A stretch of 64,000 nucleotides of DNA, from the NCBI RefSeq assembly GCF_002954455.1, contig NZ_MSCC01000002.1, positions 801,356 through 865,355 on the forward strand, written 5' to 3'. The position numbers and the translations under genes are program-made. Source of the DNA: Photobacterium aquimaris. Its GTDB lineage: Bacteria; Pseudomonadota; Gammaproteobacteria; Enterobacterales; Vibrionaceae. Numbering within the stretch: the stretch's first letter is position 1; each line of letters begins with the position of its first letter. Shown here in pieces: positions 45,686-54,910 of this stretch. The notes beneath the pieces are model-generated. The model was not told the origin of the DNA. It made no database searches and was given only the letters and a program-made list of their open reading frames with translations.

Positions 45686-46123
45686 ATGGTGAACACAAAT
45701 AATACGGTAATTAATACCTTTATTGAGGTTTATAGCCAGCTAGATAAGCACAATTTAGCGCTACTCAATAGTGTTTATCATCCTGATATTGTATTTGAAG
45801 ATCCAGCGCATCATATCGCAGGCATTGACGCACTACAGCAATATTTTAAGGCTCTGTATTGCAACATTAATAGCTGTACTTTTGTAATTAATCAGGCTGT
45901 TGTTGAAAATGAGCATGCTTTTCTACAATGGACAATGACCTTTTCACATCCACGATTACAACAAGGTAGGCAGAGAATATTAGTTGGATGTACTCAGCTA
46001 ACCATTGAGCAGCAACGGATCATTTATCATCGTGACTTTTTTGATTTGGGTGCGATGTTATACGAAGGATTGCCTGTCATTGGTAGTGTTATCAAACACA
46101 TTAAAACGAGGTTAGGCCAATGA
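45686..46123 (+). CDS. SnoaL/NTF2-like protein
   Basis: A 145-residue single-domain protein with the NTF2-like cone fold pattern: helices at ~10-35, then HPDIVFEDPAHHIAGIDALQQYF (residue block ~33-56), and a later HRDFFDLGAMLYEGLPVIG. No catalytic set is obvious. Its stop overlaps the ATG of the following SDR by four bases (ATGA), so the two are translationally coupled. Similar proteins accompany CFA-like methyltransferases and photolyases in other light or singlet-oxygen regulons; the molecular role is unknown. Confidence 0.85.
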   Translation: MVNTNNTVINTFIEVYSQLDKHNLALLNSVYHPDIVFEDPAHHIAGIDALQQYFKALYCNINSCTFVINQAVVENEHAFLQWTMTFSHPRLQQGRQRILVGCTQLTIEQQRIIYHRDFFDLGAMLYEGLPVIGSVIKHIKTRLGQ

Positions 46124-46866
46124 AAACAGCACTTATCACTGGCGCAAGTTCGGGTATTGGTCAGCAATTGGCACTGGATTATGCCAACGAGGGGTGGCAA
46201 GTGTATGCCTGCGGCCAAAACCAACAACGGCTACAGCAGTTAGCTATCGATGTTGTAGCTACCGCTGCTGGAAACATTACGCCATTGATATTTGATGTCA
46301 CTGATGCAAACCAAACTCAGCAGGTGTTATCACAATTAGATGTTTTGCCTGAGCTGATTATTTTAAATGCAGGCACATGTGAATATATCGATGATGGTGT
46401 GATTGATAGTGGTTTATTTAAGCGTGTGTTTGAGGTTAACTTTTTTGGCATTATTCATTGTTTAGAGGCGATGCAAGATCGTTTTACTGCTGCAACCCAT
46501 TTGGTGATTATTAGTTCATCGGCAGCTTATACCGCATTGCCTCGCGCAGAAGCGTACGGTGCTTCAAAAGCGGCTGTTTCATATCTTTCAAATGGTTTAG
46601 CGGTTGATTTAAAACAAAAAGTAAAAGCCGTTACCTTAGTTAGTCCTGGGTTTGTTGCTACACCCTTGACCAATAAAAACGATTTTCCAATGCCTATGAT
46701 TGTTAGTTGTGAATACGCCTCAGAAAGAATACGCCGCGGGATCATTGCGCAAAAGTCAGAAATACATTTTCCCCAAAAATTCACCTTATTATTAAAAGCA
46801 ATTGCCTTATTACCTGTCGCTGCTCAACAGGCAATTATTTACCGAATGACAAGGAAAGCATCATGA
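46120..46866 (+). CDS. SDR family oxidoreductase
   Basis: A 248-residue short-chain dehydrogenase. Cofactor motif TGASSGIG (~7-14), LNAG (~85-88), and the catalytic Ser/Tyr/Lys in ISSSAAY...AEAYGASKAA (~131-151). The C-terminal region is more hydrophobic, which suits a lipid-like substrate. Overlaps both neighbours by four bases (start with the NTF2-like gene, stop with the FAD gene), so it belongs to a tightly coupled block. Confidence 0.92.
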   Translation: MKTALITGASSGIGQQLALDYANEGWQVYACGQNQQRLQQLAIDVVATAAGNITPLIFDVTDANQTQQVLSQLDVLPELIILNAGTCEYIDDGVIDSGLFKRVFEVNFFGIIHCLEAMQDRFTAATHLVIISSSAAYTALPRAEAYGASKAAVSYLSNGLAVDLKQKVKAVTLVSPGFVATPLTNKNDFPMPMIVSCEYASERIRRGIIAQKSEIHFPQKFTLLLKAIALLPVAAQQAIIYRMTRKAS

Positions 46867-48206
46867 AAATAGCCATTATAGGATCAGGTATATCGGGATT
46901 AACCTCGGCTTGGTATTTACGCCATCAACATCAGGTTACTGTGTTTGAAGCCAATGATTATGCTGGTGGACATACAGCCACTGTCGATGTTGAAGTTAAC
47001 AGTGGTCAATATGCAATTGATACTGGGTTTATTGTTTTTAATGATCGTACCTATCCCAATTTTGAGCAGTTATTAAAAGAACTTGAAATTGAAGGCCAAG
47101 CCAGTGAAATGAGTTTTAGTGTTCATAATGATAATAACGGGTTGGAATATAATGGTCATGATGTCGCGTCGCTATTTGCTCAAAAAAAGAATCTATTTAA
47201 GCCGCAGTTTTTTCACTTCTTATATGAAATTACCAAATTTAATCGACTCGCAAAACAAACAGCTAATACTGCGATAGATCAACAAACACTTGGGGATTTT
47301 TTACACCAGCATCAGCTTAGTGATTATTTTACCGATAATTACATTTTACCAATGGGGGCGGCTATCTGGTCATCCTCATTAGAAGATATTCGTAATATAC
47401 CGTTAGATTTCTTTTTACGATTTTTCTTAAATCATGGTTTGCTTGATATCGTAAATCGGCCGCAGTGGTATGTGATCCCTGGTGGATCCCGTGAATATGT
47501 AAAACGCATGCAATTACAAATAGGCCAGTTGATTCAATTAAACTCGCCAGTACAGCAGGTCAGTCGTTTAAATGAGCATGTTTATATTACAGTTAATGAT
47601 ACGGTGAGTGTTTTTGATCATGTGATTTTTGCATGCCACAGTGATCAAGCCTTGGCGTTACTGGCTGATAGTAGTGCCGATGAGCAGCAGGTGTTATCTG
47701 CAATGGCATATCAAGATAACGAAGTGGTGCTACACACCGATGACAGTATTTTGCCAGATGCCAAAGCAGCGTGGGCGGCATGGAATTACCATTTACCGCT
47801 TATCAACGGTGACTCACAGCATCAGTTACCTGCCTTAACCTATAACATGAATATTTTACAAGGTATCGACGCACCTGAAACATTTTGTGTCACTTTAAAT
47901 CAAACTCAAAATATCGATCCCAATAAGATTTTACGTAAATTTACCTATGCGCACCCAATGTTTAATCGTGCCAGTATTAATGCTCAACAACAGCGACAGT
48001 TAATTAATGGTATCAATAACACCTGGTTCTGTGGTGCTTATTGGTATAACGGTTTTCATGAAGATGGCGTAAGAAGTGCACTTGATGTCATTGAAGCGAT
48101 TACACATACCGATCCTATTCGTCATTCAGTATTAAAGCATGTTACTGACAGCAATGAATCAATCAAGATGGTAGGTAATAGTGGCCAAGATTATGCGCAT
48201 TATTAA
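46863..48206 (+). CDS. FAD-dependent oxidoreductase (amine oxidase/phytoene desaturase-like)
   Basis: A 447-residue flavoprotein. The FAD-binding motif is at the N-terminus (IAIIGSGISGLTSAWYL, then VTVFEANDYAGGHTATV) and the C-terminal FAD-closing segment reads WFCGAYWYNGFHEDGVRSALDV. The family (COG2907 type) is regularly found beside DUF1365 and CFA-like genes. By fold it could desaturate or oxidise an acyl chain. Overlaps the previous gene by four bases and the next by 26 (14 if the later start is used). Confidence 0.9.
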   Translation: MKIAIIGSGISGLTSAWYLRHQHQVTVFEANDYAGGHTATVDVEVNSGQYAIDTGFIVFNDRTYPNFEQLLKELEIEGQASEMSFSVHNDNNGLEYNGHDVASLFAQKKNLFKPQFFHFLYEITKFNRLAKQTANTAIDQQTLGDFLHQHQLSDYFTDNYILPMGAAIWSSSLEDIRNIPLDFFLRFFLNHGLLDIVNRPQWYVIPGGSREYVKRMQLQIGQLIQLNSPVQQVSRLNEHVYITVNDTVSVFDHVIFACHSDQALALLADSSADEQQVLSAMAYQDNEVVLHTDDSILPDAKAAWAAWNYHLPLINGDSQHQLPALTYNMNILQGIDAPETFCVTLNQTQNIDPNKILRKFTYAHPMFNRASINAQQQRQLINGINNTWFCGAYWYNGFHEDGVRSALDVIEAITHTDPIRHSVLKHVTDSNESIKMVGNSGQDYAHY

Positions 48207-49011
48207 TAGTGGTATTTATAGTGGCGATGTACGTCATCGTCGTTTTACACCGGTATTACATCGTTTTCGTTATTCGATGTTTATGGTGTATCTCGATGTA
48301 GATGAAATTAATACTCTATGTGACAGTGTAACGGGTTTTGGGCGTAAATGGTTCCATTTTGCTCGGTTTCGTCGTCAAGATTACATCGCTGGTGCTGATG
48401 ATATTAACCAAGCGGTAACTGATAAAATTCACCAACTGACGGGAAAGCGTATTACTGGCAAGGTCAGCATGTTGTGTCATTTGCGATATTGTGGATTGTA
48501 TTTTAGCCCATTAAATATGTATTACGTTTTTGATCAGCAAGGTGTTTGGCAATATGTGCTCGCAGAAGTGAGTAATACGCCTTGGAATCAGCGTCATTAT
48601 TATGCGATACCAGCCAAGCAATATTGGTCACATAAGCATTATATTGATGATAAAGCGTTTCATGTTTCACCGTTTAACCCAATGGATCAAGACTATGTAT
48701 GGCAGCTTTCTCAGCCTGATGGCATTATAAATATTCACTTAGAGGTTCACGCAAAAAAAGATAGCATTCATCGAGAGGGTAAAAATGACATTGACGAGAA
48801 AAGCCATCTTAACGGCAGTGTTACACCCAAAACCTTTGATGCTACGTTAGCAATGCAGAAACAGCCCTTTACCACTAAAACCTTATTACGGCAGTTGTTA
48901 ATAACACCCATTATGACCATTAAAGTTGTGGTCGGCATATATTGGCAAGCGTTTAAACTGTGGCGTAAGGGGGCACCGATTTACGATCATCCGAATCAAC
49001 ACCATAAATAG
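48181..49011 (+). CDS. DUF1365 family protein
   Basis: A 276-residue protein of the DUF1365 family, recognised by SGDVRHRRFTPVLHRFRYSMFMVYLDVDE (in two blocks, residues ~11-39), the HLRYCGLYFSPLNMYYVFD region (~100-118) and FHVSPFNPMD. It is almost always encoded between an FAD oxidoreductase and a CFA-like methyltransferase, as here. Function unproven. The start is either GTG 48181 (AGG five bases away) or ATG 48193, which would drop four residues. It lies within the end of the preceding gene. Confidence 0.9.
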   Translation: MAKIMRIINSGIYSGDVRHRRFTPVLHRFRYSMFMVYLDVDEINTLCDSVTGFGRKWFHFARFRRQDYIAGADDINQAVTDKIHQLTGKRITGKVSMLCHLRYCGLYFSPLNMYYVFDQQGVWQYVLAEVSNTPWNQRHYYAIPAKQYWSHKHYIDDKAFHVSPFNPMDQDYVWQLSQPDGIINIHLEVHAKKDSIHREGKNDIDEKSHLNGSVTPKTFDATLAMQKQPFTTKTLLRQLLITPIMTIKVVVGIYWQAFKLWRKGAPIYDHPNQHHK

Positions 49012-49025
49012 TAAAGGAAGATACT

Positions 49026-50261
49026 ATGCTTAGAAGTGAATTAGAGCCTGTAACATCAACTCGATTATTAAACCATGAGCGGTCACGACGTATTATCTTT
49101 ACCTTATTGCAGCAGTTATCAAATGTTGGCTTAACGCTGTCTGAGCATGGCGGAGATACCCATTTCTTTGGTGATAAGCAAGCCAGTTTACAAGCCAGTC
49201 TTACTGTTATTAATCCTCATTTTTATAAACGTTTATTAACTGATGGCAGTATTGGTGCAGGTGAAGCGTATATTGATGGCTGGTGGGATAGCCCTGATTT
49301 AACCAATGTGGTGCGCATTTTGGCTCGAAACCTGACAACGCTTGATAAAATTGAAGCGAAAGTCGGTTGGATAACCAAACTAGCAAAGCAATTAAGCCAC
49401 TTTTCGCATCGAAATAACCATCAAAATGCCAAAGATAATATTTCAGCACATTATGACTTGGGTAATGATTTATATCGTCACTTTCTAGATGACAATATGC
49501 TCTATTCTGCGGGTGTGTATTTATCTGATTCCGATACGCTAGCTCAGGCGCAAATCAACAAAATGGCACGATTGTGTCAACAATTACAACTTACCGAGCA
49601 AGATCACTTATTAGAAATAGGTACTGGTTGGGGCGGAATGGCAATTTATGCGGCTCAGCATTATGGTTGCCATGTTACCACGACCACCATATCTCAACAG
49701 CAATACCAATGGGCGCAAGAGAAAGTAAAACAAGCAGGCTTAGAGGATAAGATCACTTTATTACTGCAAGACTATCGTGATTTAACCGGCCAATACGACA
49801 AATTAGTATCGATTGAAATGATTGAAGCTGTCGGTAAACAGTACTTGCCTACCTATATCAAAAAATGCCAATCATTACTGAAACCCAATGGGTTATTTGC
49901 GATTCAAGCAATCACCATCGCTGATCAACGTTATGAAAGTTACAGTAAAGATGTTGATTTTATTCAAAAGCATATCTTTCCTGGTGGATTTTTACCGTCA
50001 ATCAGTGTTTTACAATCATACTTAACTGCTCACAGTGATTTTGTTACACGTGATATTAAAGATATCGGTATAGATTACGCCAAAACTCTCGCTGATTGGC
50101 ATGTGGCGTTTAATCGTAATAGTGAAGCGTTAAACCAATACGGTTATGACGAACGTTTTATGCGAATGTGGCGTTATTATTTCTGTTATTGCGAAGGCGG
50201 ATTCTTAGAGCGAACCATTAGCACTATTCAATTATTGGCTAGTCGTCCCCAGTGGCGTTAA
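49026..50261 (+). CDS. CFA-like SAM-dependent lipid methyltransferase
   Basis: A 411-residue member of the cyclopropane-fatty-acyl-phospholipid synthase family. N-terminal lipid-binding part (~20-130) with GEAYIDGWWDSPDL, then SAHYDLGNDLYRHFLDDNMLYSAG (in the ~138-161 block), the SAM motif LLEIGTGWGGMA (~195-206) and the conserved IEMIEAVG, FIQKHIFPGG and YYFCYCEGGF segments. It methylates or cyclopropanates unsaturated acyl chains of membrane phospholipids. Within this context it may make methylated or furan-type precursors rather than plain cyclopropanes. AAGGAAG precedes the ATG. Confidence 0.93.
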   Translation: MLRSELEPVTSTRLLNHERSRRIIFTLLQQLSNVGLTLSEHGGDTHFFGDKQASLQASLTVINPHFYKRLLTDGSIGAGEAYIDGWWDSPDLTNVVRILARNLTTLDKIEAKVGWITKLAKQLSHFSHRNNHQNAKDNISAHYDLGNDLYRHFLDDNMLYSAGVYLSDSDTLAQAQINKMARLCQQLQLTEQDHLLEIGTGWGGMAIYAAQHYGCHVTTTTISQQQYQWAQEKVKQAGLEDKITLLLQDYRDLTGQYDKLVSIEMIEAVGKQYLPTYIKKCQSLLKPNGLFAIQAITIADQRYESYSKDVDFIQKHIFPGGFLPSISVLQSYLTAHSDFVTRDIKDIGIDYAKTLADWHVAFNRNSEALNQYGYDERFMRMWRYYFCYCEGGFLERTISTIQLLASRPQWR

Positions 50262-50263
50262 TC

Positions 50264-50779
50264 ATGAAATTTGTCGCGATAGGACTTGGCTTTAATCTGT
50301 TTTGGTTGTTAGCAGTATGGGGTCAATATCAGTATATAGGTATATTGATATCACTTTTAATCGGTTGCTGGTTGTTTTACCGCCGTAGTTTTACGTTTGC
50401 TGTCACCGCTAGTGTTGTGGGGATCTGCGGCGATTATATATTGTTTAAACTGGGGGTTATGCAGTTTCCATTACCGACGGATCCATTGTTTGCTCCTTTT
50501 AGCACGGTAATACCGCTGTGGTTAATCTTATTGTGGCTAGGGTTTACTTCTATGGTATGGATCATGCGTGACCAAATTCAAAGGTTACCACTATGGGGGG
50601 TGATCATTGGCGGTAGCCTTGGTGGCGCATTAAGCTACTGGACTGGATTAACCTTAGAGGCCGTGATGTGGCCTTATGGTGAAGTTATAACCTTTATAGC
50701 TATCGTCGTTGTCTGGGGGGGGTACAGTGGCTATTTATGGTGGTTATTACATCGAATGACCCAAAGGAGAACCACGTGA
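50264..50779 (+). CDS. DUF2878 membrane protein
   Basis: A 171-residue inner-membrane protein with about six hydrophobic segments. FNLFWLLAVWGQ at the N-terminus and the ICGDYILFKLGVMQFP segment are typical of DUF2878. I chose ATG 50264 over GTG 50252 because family members start with this helix; this leaves a 2-bp gap after the CFA-like gene. Its stop overlaps the GTG of the next gene (GTGA). Function unknown. Confidence 0.85.
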   Translation: MKFVAIGLGFNLFWLLAVWGQYQYIGILISLLIGCWLFYRRSFTFAVTASVVGICGDYILFKLGVMQFPLPTDPLFAPFSTVIPLWLILLWLGFTSMVWIMRDQIQRLPLWGVIIGGSLGGALSYWTGLTLEAVMWPYGEVITFIAIVVVWGGYSGYLWWLLHRMTQRRTT

Positions 50780-51273
50780 AGACATATTCGATACTATTGG
50801 TTTTAATGATGACGGTGAGTTTACCAGTACAGGCTTCGTCATGGGTTACATGGCAAACCGTGGGTGAATCAACATTAAAATGGGGCTGGTGGAAGATATA
50901 TACCGCGCAACTTAAAACACCGACGGGTAAATATGATGCTAATGATGCAAATGATTTAGCACTGATTATTCGTTATTTGCGTGATATTGATAAACAAGAT
51001 CTGCTAAAAGCAACCGATGATCAGTGGCAACACTTAGGTTTTACATCACAACAGCGACAGCAATGGTTGAACCAACTAGCACATCAATGGCCGAGTGTAA
51101 AACAGGGCGATAGATTAGTCTTTGTCACCAACGCGATAGAAGGGCGATTTTATCAACATGGAAAACCATTGGGAAAACCACTTTCAAAAGCATTGAGCAA
51201 TGCCTTTATTAGTATTTGGTTATCAACGAATACTGAATACCCTAAATTGCGGTTACAACTCATTGGTCAATAG
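50776..51273 (+). CDS. chalcone isomerase-like periplasmic protein
   Basis: A 165-residue exported protein: signal peptide ~1-20 (ending VQASS), then a chalcone-isomerase-like domain with LKWGWWKIYTAQLKTP, DANDALALIIRY-type helix and GDRLVFVTNAIEGRFYQHGKPLG. The fold includes fatty-acid-binding proteins in plants, and the bacterial members are thought to bind acyl chains or hemes. I chose the GTG at 50776 because AAAGGAG lies six bases upstream. A lipid carrier role fits the cluster but is inferred. Confidence 0.85.
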   Translation: MKTYSILLVLMMTVSLPVQASSWVTWQTVGESTLKWGWWKIYTAQLKTPTGKYDANDANDLALIIRYLRDIDKQDLLKATDDQWQHLGFTSQQRQQWLNQLAHQWPSVKQGDRLVFVTNAIEGRFYQHGKPLGKPLSKALSNAFISIWLSTNTEYPKLRLQLIGQ

Positions 51274-51316
51274 CGGCCATTACCCTTGTTACGATTAAGC
51301 AGCAAACGGAGATACT

Positions 51317-51889
51317 ATGTATATTCCTCATACTCACATCAATAATAGTAATCAAAAAATGCATATGCCTTTATATTGGTTACTGATGATCTGGATGGTA
51401 TTGTTATTAAATGGTTGTACAACTTCCATTGATGATTACCAGAATGCTAAACCTAAGTTTGATTTGTTTAAATTTTTTGAGGGTAAAACTCAGGCATGGG
51501 GAATAGTTCAAGATTATAAGGGTCAACAAATACGCCGATTTAATGTTGAACTTAATGGGGTTATTACTGACAATCAGCTCGTTCTTACTGAAGATTTTGT
51601 TTTTGATGATAACCAAAAGCAACAACGAATCTGGACAATCACCAAGCAAGCAGATGGTCATTACCTTGGTACTGCTGATGATGTTATTGGTGAAGCAGTA
51701 GGTTATGAAAAAGGTAATGCACTTAATTGGCAATATGTATTAGCAATGGATGTTAATGGTTCTACATACCATATTAATTTTGATGATTGGATGTTCTATC
51801 AAAATGATAACCAGTTATTCAATATTGCTAAAATGAAAAAATGGGGTTTTACTGTTGGTACAGTAACGTTATTTTTTCAAAAATCATGA
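51317..51889 (+). CDS. DUF3833 family lipoprotein
   Basis: A 190-residue protein with a hydrophobic N-terminal segment (~18-34) ending LLNGC, so it is probably lipidated at Cys34. The mature domain carries FFEGKTQAWGIVQDYKGQQI, which marks DUF3833, and the late DDWMFYQND. It is the last gene of the cluster and presumably sits in the outer membrane or periplasm. The long N-terminal extension before the hydrophobic segment means a later start (ATG at residue 15 or 17) is possible. CGGAGA is 7 bases before ATG 51317. Confidence 0.85.
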   Translation: MYIPHTHINNSNQKMHMPLYWLLMIWMVLLLNGCTTSIDDYQNAKPKFDLFKFFEGKTQAWGIVQDYKGQQIRRFNVELNGVITDNQLVLTEDFVFDDNQKQQRIWTITKQADGHYLGTADDVIGEAVGYEKGNALNWQYVLAMDVNGSTYHINFDDWMFYQNDNQLFNIAKMKKWGFTVGTVTLFFQKS

Positions 51890-51924
51890 GTGAAAATCAA
51901 ATGGTTTTCCATGATAAAGGTTTA

Positions 51925-52920
51925 TTAGGAATGTAATAAATGCTTTTCTTTATACATACTCATATCTGCATGGTTAATCATGCAATCAATATTTTCATCC
52001 TTAATATTACTGGCGTGAATATAATATGTACCAATCGATGCGGTAATAATAATATCATCAATTTCTATATGGTTTAATTCAGATAATATAGTCATTTTTT
52101 TTATGTTAGCTTCTATTTGTGTGTGAACCTCACTATAGATAATAAACTCATCACCACCTAGACGTGCTACACCCGTTTTTTCATTAGTTAGTTTTTGTAA
52201 TTTAGAAGCATATTTTTTTAAAACACGATCACCAAATCGATGCCCATATTGATCATTTATCTTTTTGAAATTGTTGATGTCTATATAGAATAGGGCAATA
52301 TATTCATTTTTAAGTTTTATATTTTTAATAGCCTTATTTATATGTCGATAAAAAGCGCGGCGGTTCCAAATATTAGTTAAGCAGTCATACGACGCAAAGT
52401 GGTTAAGTTCTTGTTGTTTAATATTGTTTTCAATAGCAATTGAGCATACTGTCGCTGCCATTTCAAGTAACTCATACTCATCATCAGACAGCATGGAGTT
52501 CTGTGAGCAATGCGAATAAATAATACCTAAGACATTGTTTCTTGAGGATATAATCGGTAATCCATAGCAAGAATTGAAATGATTAATTGTTTTTAGGCTA
52601 TAATACTCCCGATATTCATTGTTGGTGGTTATGTGTTCAGAAATTATTATTTTCTTTTTTGAACACACGTTTTCAAAATGAATTTTAGCGGGGTTGATCA
52701 TAAACCTTTCACGACATGTTTTATTACTGTTCTTATTAGTGAACGGCATGAACTTATTTTTGTTTTTATCAAAAAGTAGAATTGATGTTTGTCGGCCATT
52801 AAAAGTAGTCTCTGTTAATTCAATAACACGTAATAACATTTCAGGTAGTGATCCTTCTACAGGTAAATGTTTTAATATTTTATTAAACGAACGGTATGCT
52901 GTAATTACTGCACCGGACAT
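51925..52920 (-). CDS. GAF-GGDEF diguanylate cyclase
   Basis: A 331-residue soluble protein: GAF-like sensor domain (~15-165) and GGDEF domain (~170-328). The active site is intact, ARLGGDEF, with the upstream YIDINNFKKINDQYGH metal-binding motif. It should make c-di-GMP from GTP. No RxxD inhibitory site is present at the usual position before the signature, so product inhibition may be absent. The GAF ligand is unknown. More AT-rich than its neighbours. Convergent with the DUF3833 gene. Confidence 0.93.
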   Translation of the reverse strand: MSGAVITAYRSFNKILKHLPVEGSLPEMLLRVIELTETTFNGRQTSILLFDKNKNKFMPFTNKNSNKTCRERFMINPAKIHFENVCSKKKIIISEHITTNNEYREYYSLKTINHFNSCYGLPIISSRNNVLGIIYSHCSQNSMLSDDEYELLEMAATVCSIAIENNIKQQELNHFASYDCLTNIWNRRAFYRHINKAIKNIKLKNEYIALFYIDINNFKKINDQYGHRFGDRVLKKYASKLQKLTNEKTGVARLGGDEFIIYSEVHTQIEANIKKMTILSELNHIEIDDIIITASIGTYYIHASNIKDENIDCMINHADMSMYKEKHLLHS

Positions 52921-53091
52921 ATTGTATTCCTAATAGTATAAATGACACGTTAAAACTAAGTTGCTTTCTAGTGACATACTATACTAATAATTTAAAACAA
53001 TAGAAGTTTTCTTTATTGATTATTGGTTTTAATAAGTGATCTATAATGCTTTTTTGCATTATTTATAATTTAAATAAATAAACATATTCAT

Positions 53092-54762
53092 TTAAATTAT
53101 ACCTCTTGCCATTATTATCACTCGTTTTAACACCCAGCGAATTAATAACGGCATTTTATCTGACTCTGATTCTTGAGTATATTTTACAATCGCGAGTGCA
53201 ATATCAGGTTTAGCGTGTTTTTTTAAAGCACGATAGATAATTTTACGAATAGGCATATGATCATTTTCTGAAATATTGGCAAGTTGGCGAAATAAGGGTT
53301 CATAGCCTTTTTTAAATAAGAAGTGTTCGATATCTTTAGCGGGTAATACGGTTAAGCGTTCACGTTCACTGTCATCATGTAATAATAACCTGACTTTATC
53401 GGCATATTTTCTACCCGCGGGATCACCATCAGCGACAAGGTGCCATTCAATGCCTAATAAACGGGCGAGTTTAATCAGTGGTTTTAATCCACTTTGTGCA
53501 AACTCAATTACATGAATACCTTCAGCGGCAAGATTATATCCAGTTAAATGTGCCATTTCATTAAATAGCCAGACTTCAGTTTCTCCTTCTACTAATAACC
53601 ATACACGAGCATAAAACGCACTTGGGCGATGCATGCGGACATGAAAGGTTACTTTACGAATATCATCTTTATTGAGTTCACCATTATTAACCCCATGCAC
53701 AATAGTTTTTTGTGGCGTCCGTTGTAAGCGTTTAATATCACCGAGTGGAACAACACTTAATAACTCAGGACTATTGGTGGTTAATATCTTTTGCATTGGC
53801 ATATTTTGAATAAACGCCCATGCTTGATGGAGCATGATTGGATGTAATCGTCCTTCAGGATCTTCTAAGATCATTATTGGCCGTGAAATACGTTTAAGAT
53901 CAACCGTACCTCGCGCACGAATATATTCATTGAGCAACCCCATTAAAAGCAGTGTAGCCTGTTTAGTCATCTTAGGATGTATCAATTGATCAAAAGGGTT
54001 GGTGTTGTGATCATTATGTTGATTGTGGAGGGGATAATAAGATTGAGGCTGGGCTTTACTGCGTGAGTGCGGCGCAAAAGCAAAGTAATGATCAACTAAT
54101 GAACGTAATGTATTTATGCTACTTTTTATTTCAGCGCTACTAACATGACCAGGTTGTGTCATTAGGCGACGGCAAGTATTATCAAGCCGACGTTGAATAC
54201 GAGTAGATTCGCGATTCTTTGCTGGTGGCATTATTGAGCTATTATGTGGCACGCTATGGGGATTAGTATATTCTAAATGGCGCGCATCTCGAATTCTAAC
54301 TATTGGATGTAACACCATCAGTTGCCGTAAAAACTTGTTGGTATCTGGATGTTCAATTACATGACCGTCGGCATGTAAAAAGTGACGATGAGTAATGATC
54401 TTATCGTTTTCGATATGGCTATCTATTTGTATATAAAGATGCTTGAGATTATTTTTTTCTATCCAAAATGGATCAAAGGCACGATAACGGCGAGCACGAT
54501 ATTCACCTTGATAATCTTCATGCCAGCGTAATACTATTTGTAGCGAAGATGCACGTTGATGTCCAATAGCATGATCGACGTGAAAGTCTGAGAATTTGGT
54601 TTCGTAAAATTCTGCACTGGGCGATAGCACTAAACTTAATGCGTCAAGCAGTGATGATTTTCCCCATGCATTTTCTCCAATTAGAACGGTCAATTGATTA
54701 AATGATAGTGATAGCCGTTTAATACCTCGAAACCCAGCAATTTCAATATGCTCTAAATGCAT
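53092..54762 (-). CDS. ybjD: OLD-family ATPase/TOPRIM nuclease (YbjD)
   Basis: A 556-residue protein closely following E. coli YbjD in length and motifs. N-terminal ABC-type ATPase with Walker A GENAWGKSS (29-37) and MILEDPEGRLHPIMLHQAW as signature/Walker B region (~305-323); C-terminal TOPRIM with LLVEGETEVW and VADGDPAGRKYA. The family is overcoming-lysogenization-defect-like, with proposed DNA nuclease activity in repair or defence. No neighbouring helicase (Gabija-type) gene is present, so a defence system is not supported. AAGGAAA precedes the ATG. Confidence 0.92.
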   Translation of the reverse strand: MHLEHIEIAGFRGIKRLSLSFNQLTVLIGENAWGKSSLLDALSLVLSPSAEFYETKFSDFHVDHAIGHQRASSLQIVLRWHEDYQGEYRARRYRAFDPFWIEKNNLKHLYIQIDSHIENDKIITHRHFLHADGHVIEHPDTNKFLRQLMVLHPIVRIRDARHLEYTNPHSVPHNSSIMPPAKNRESTRIQRRLDNTCRRLMTQPGHVSSAEIKSSINTLRSLVDHYFAFAPHSRSKAQPQSYYPLHNQHNDHNTNPFDQLIHPKMTKQATLLLMGLLNEYIRARGTVDLKRISRPIMILEDPEGRLHPIMLHQAWAFIQNMPMQKILTTNSPELLSVVPLGDIKRLQRTPQKTIVHGVNNGELNKDDIRKVTFHVRMHRPSAFYARVWLLVEGETEVWLFNEMAHLTGYNLAAEGIHVIEFAQSGLKPLIKLARLLGIEWHLVADGDPAGRKYADKVRLLLHDDSERERLTVLPAKDIEHFLFKKGYEPLFRQLANISENDHMPIRKIIYRALKKHAKPDIALAIVKYTQESESDKMPLLIRWVLKRVIIMARGII

Positions 54763-54910
54763 AGCTTTTCCTTATTGTTTCTTTACAACATAGTCTAGAG
54801 ATTATAAGAAAGGGATCGTTTTGCTCACATTATTGATACAATCTTCAAAATAAAAAAGTTACTATATCGATGCTGAATATTTAAAGAAAACAATTATAAA
54901 GGATGATCCA

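Noticed and set aside
53092..54762. Anti-phage defence system based on the OLD-type ATPase
   Set aside because: Length and motifs follow the widespread chromosomal ybjD, and no partner helicase or other defence gene is adjacent.
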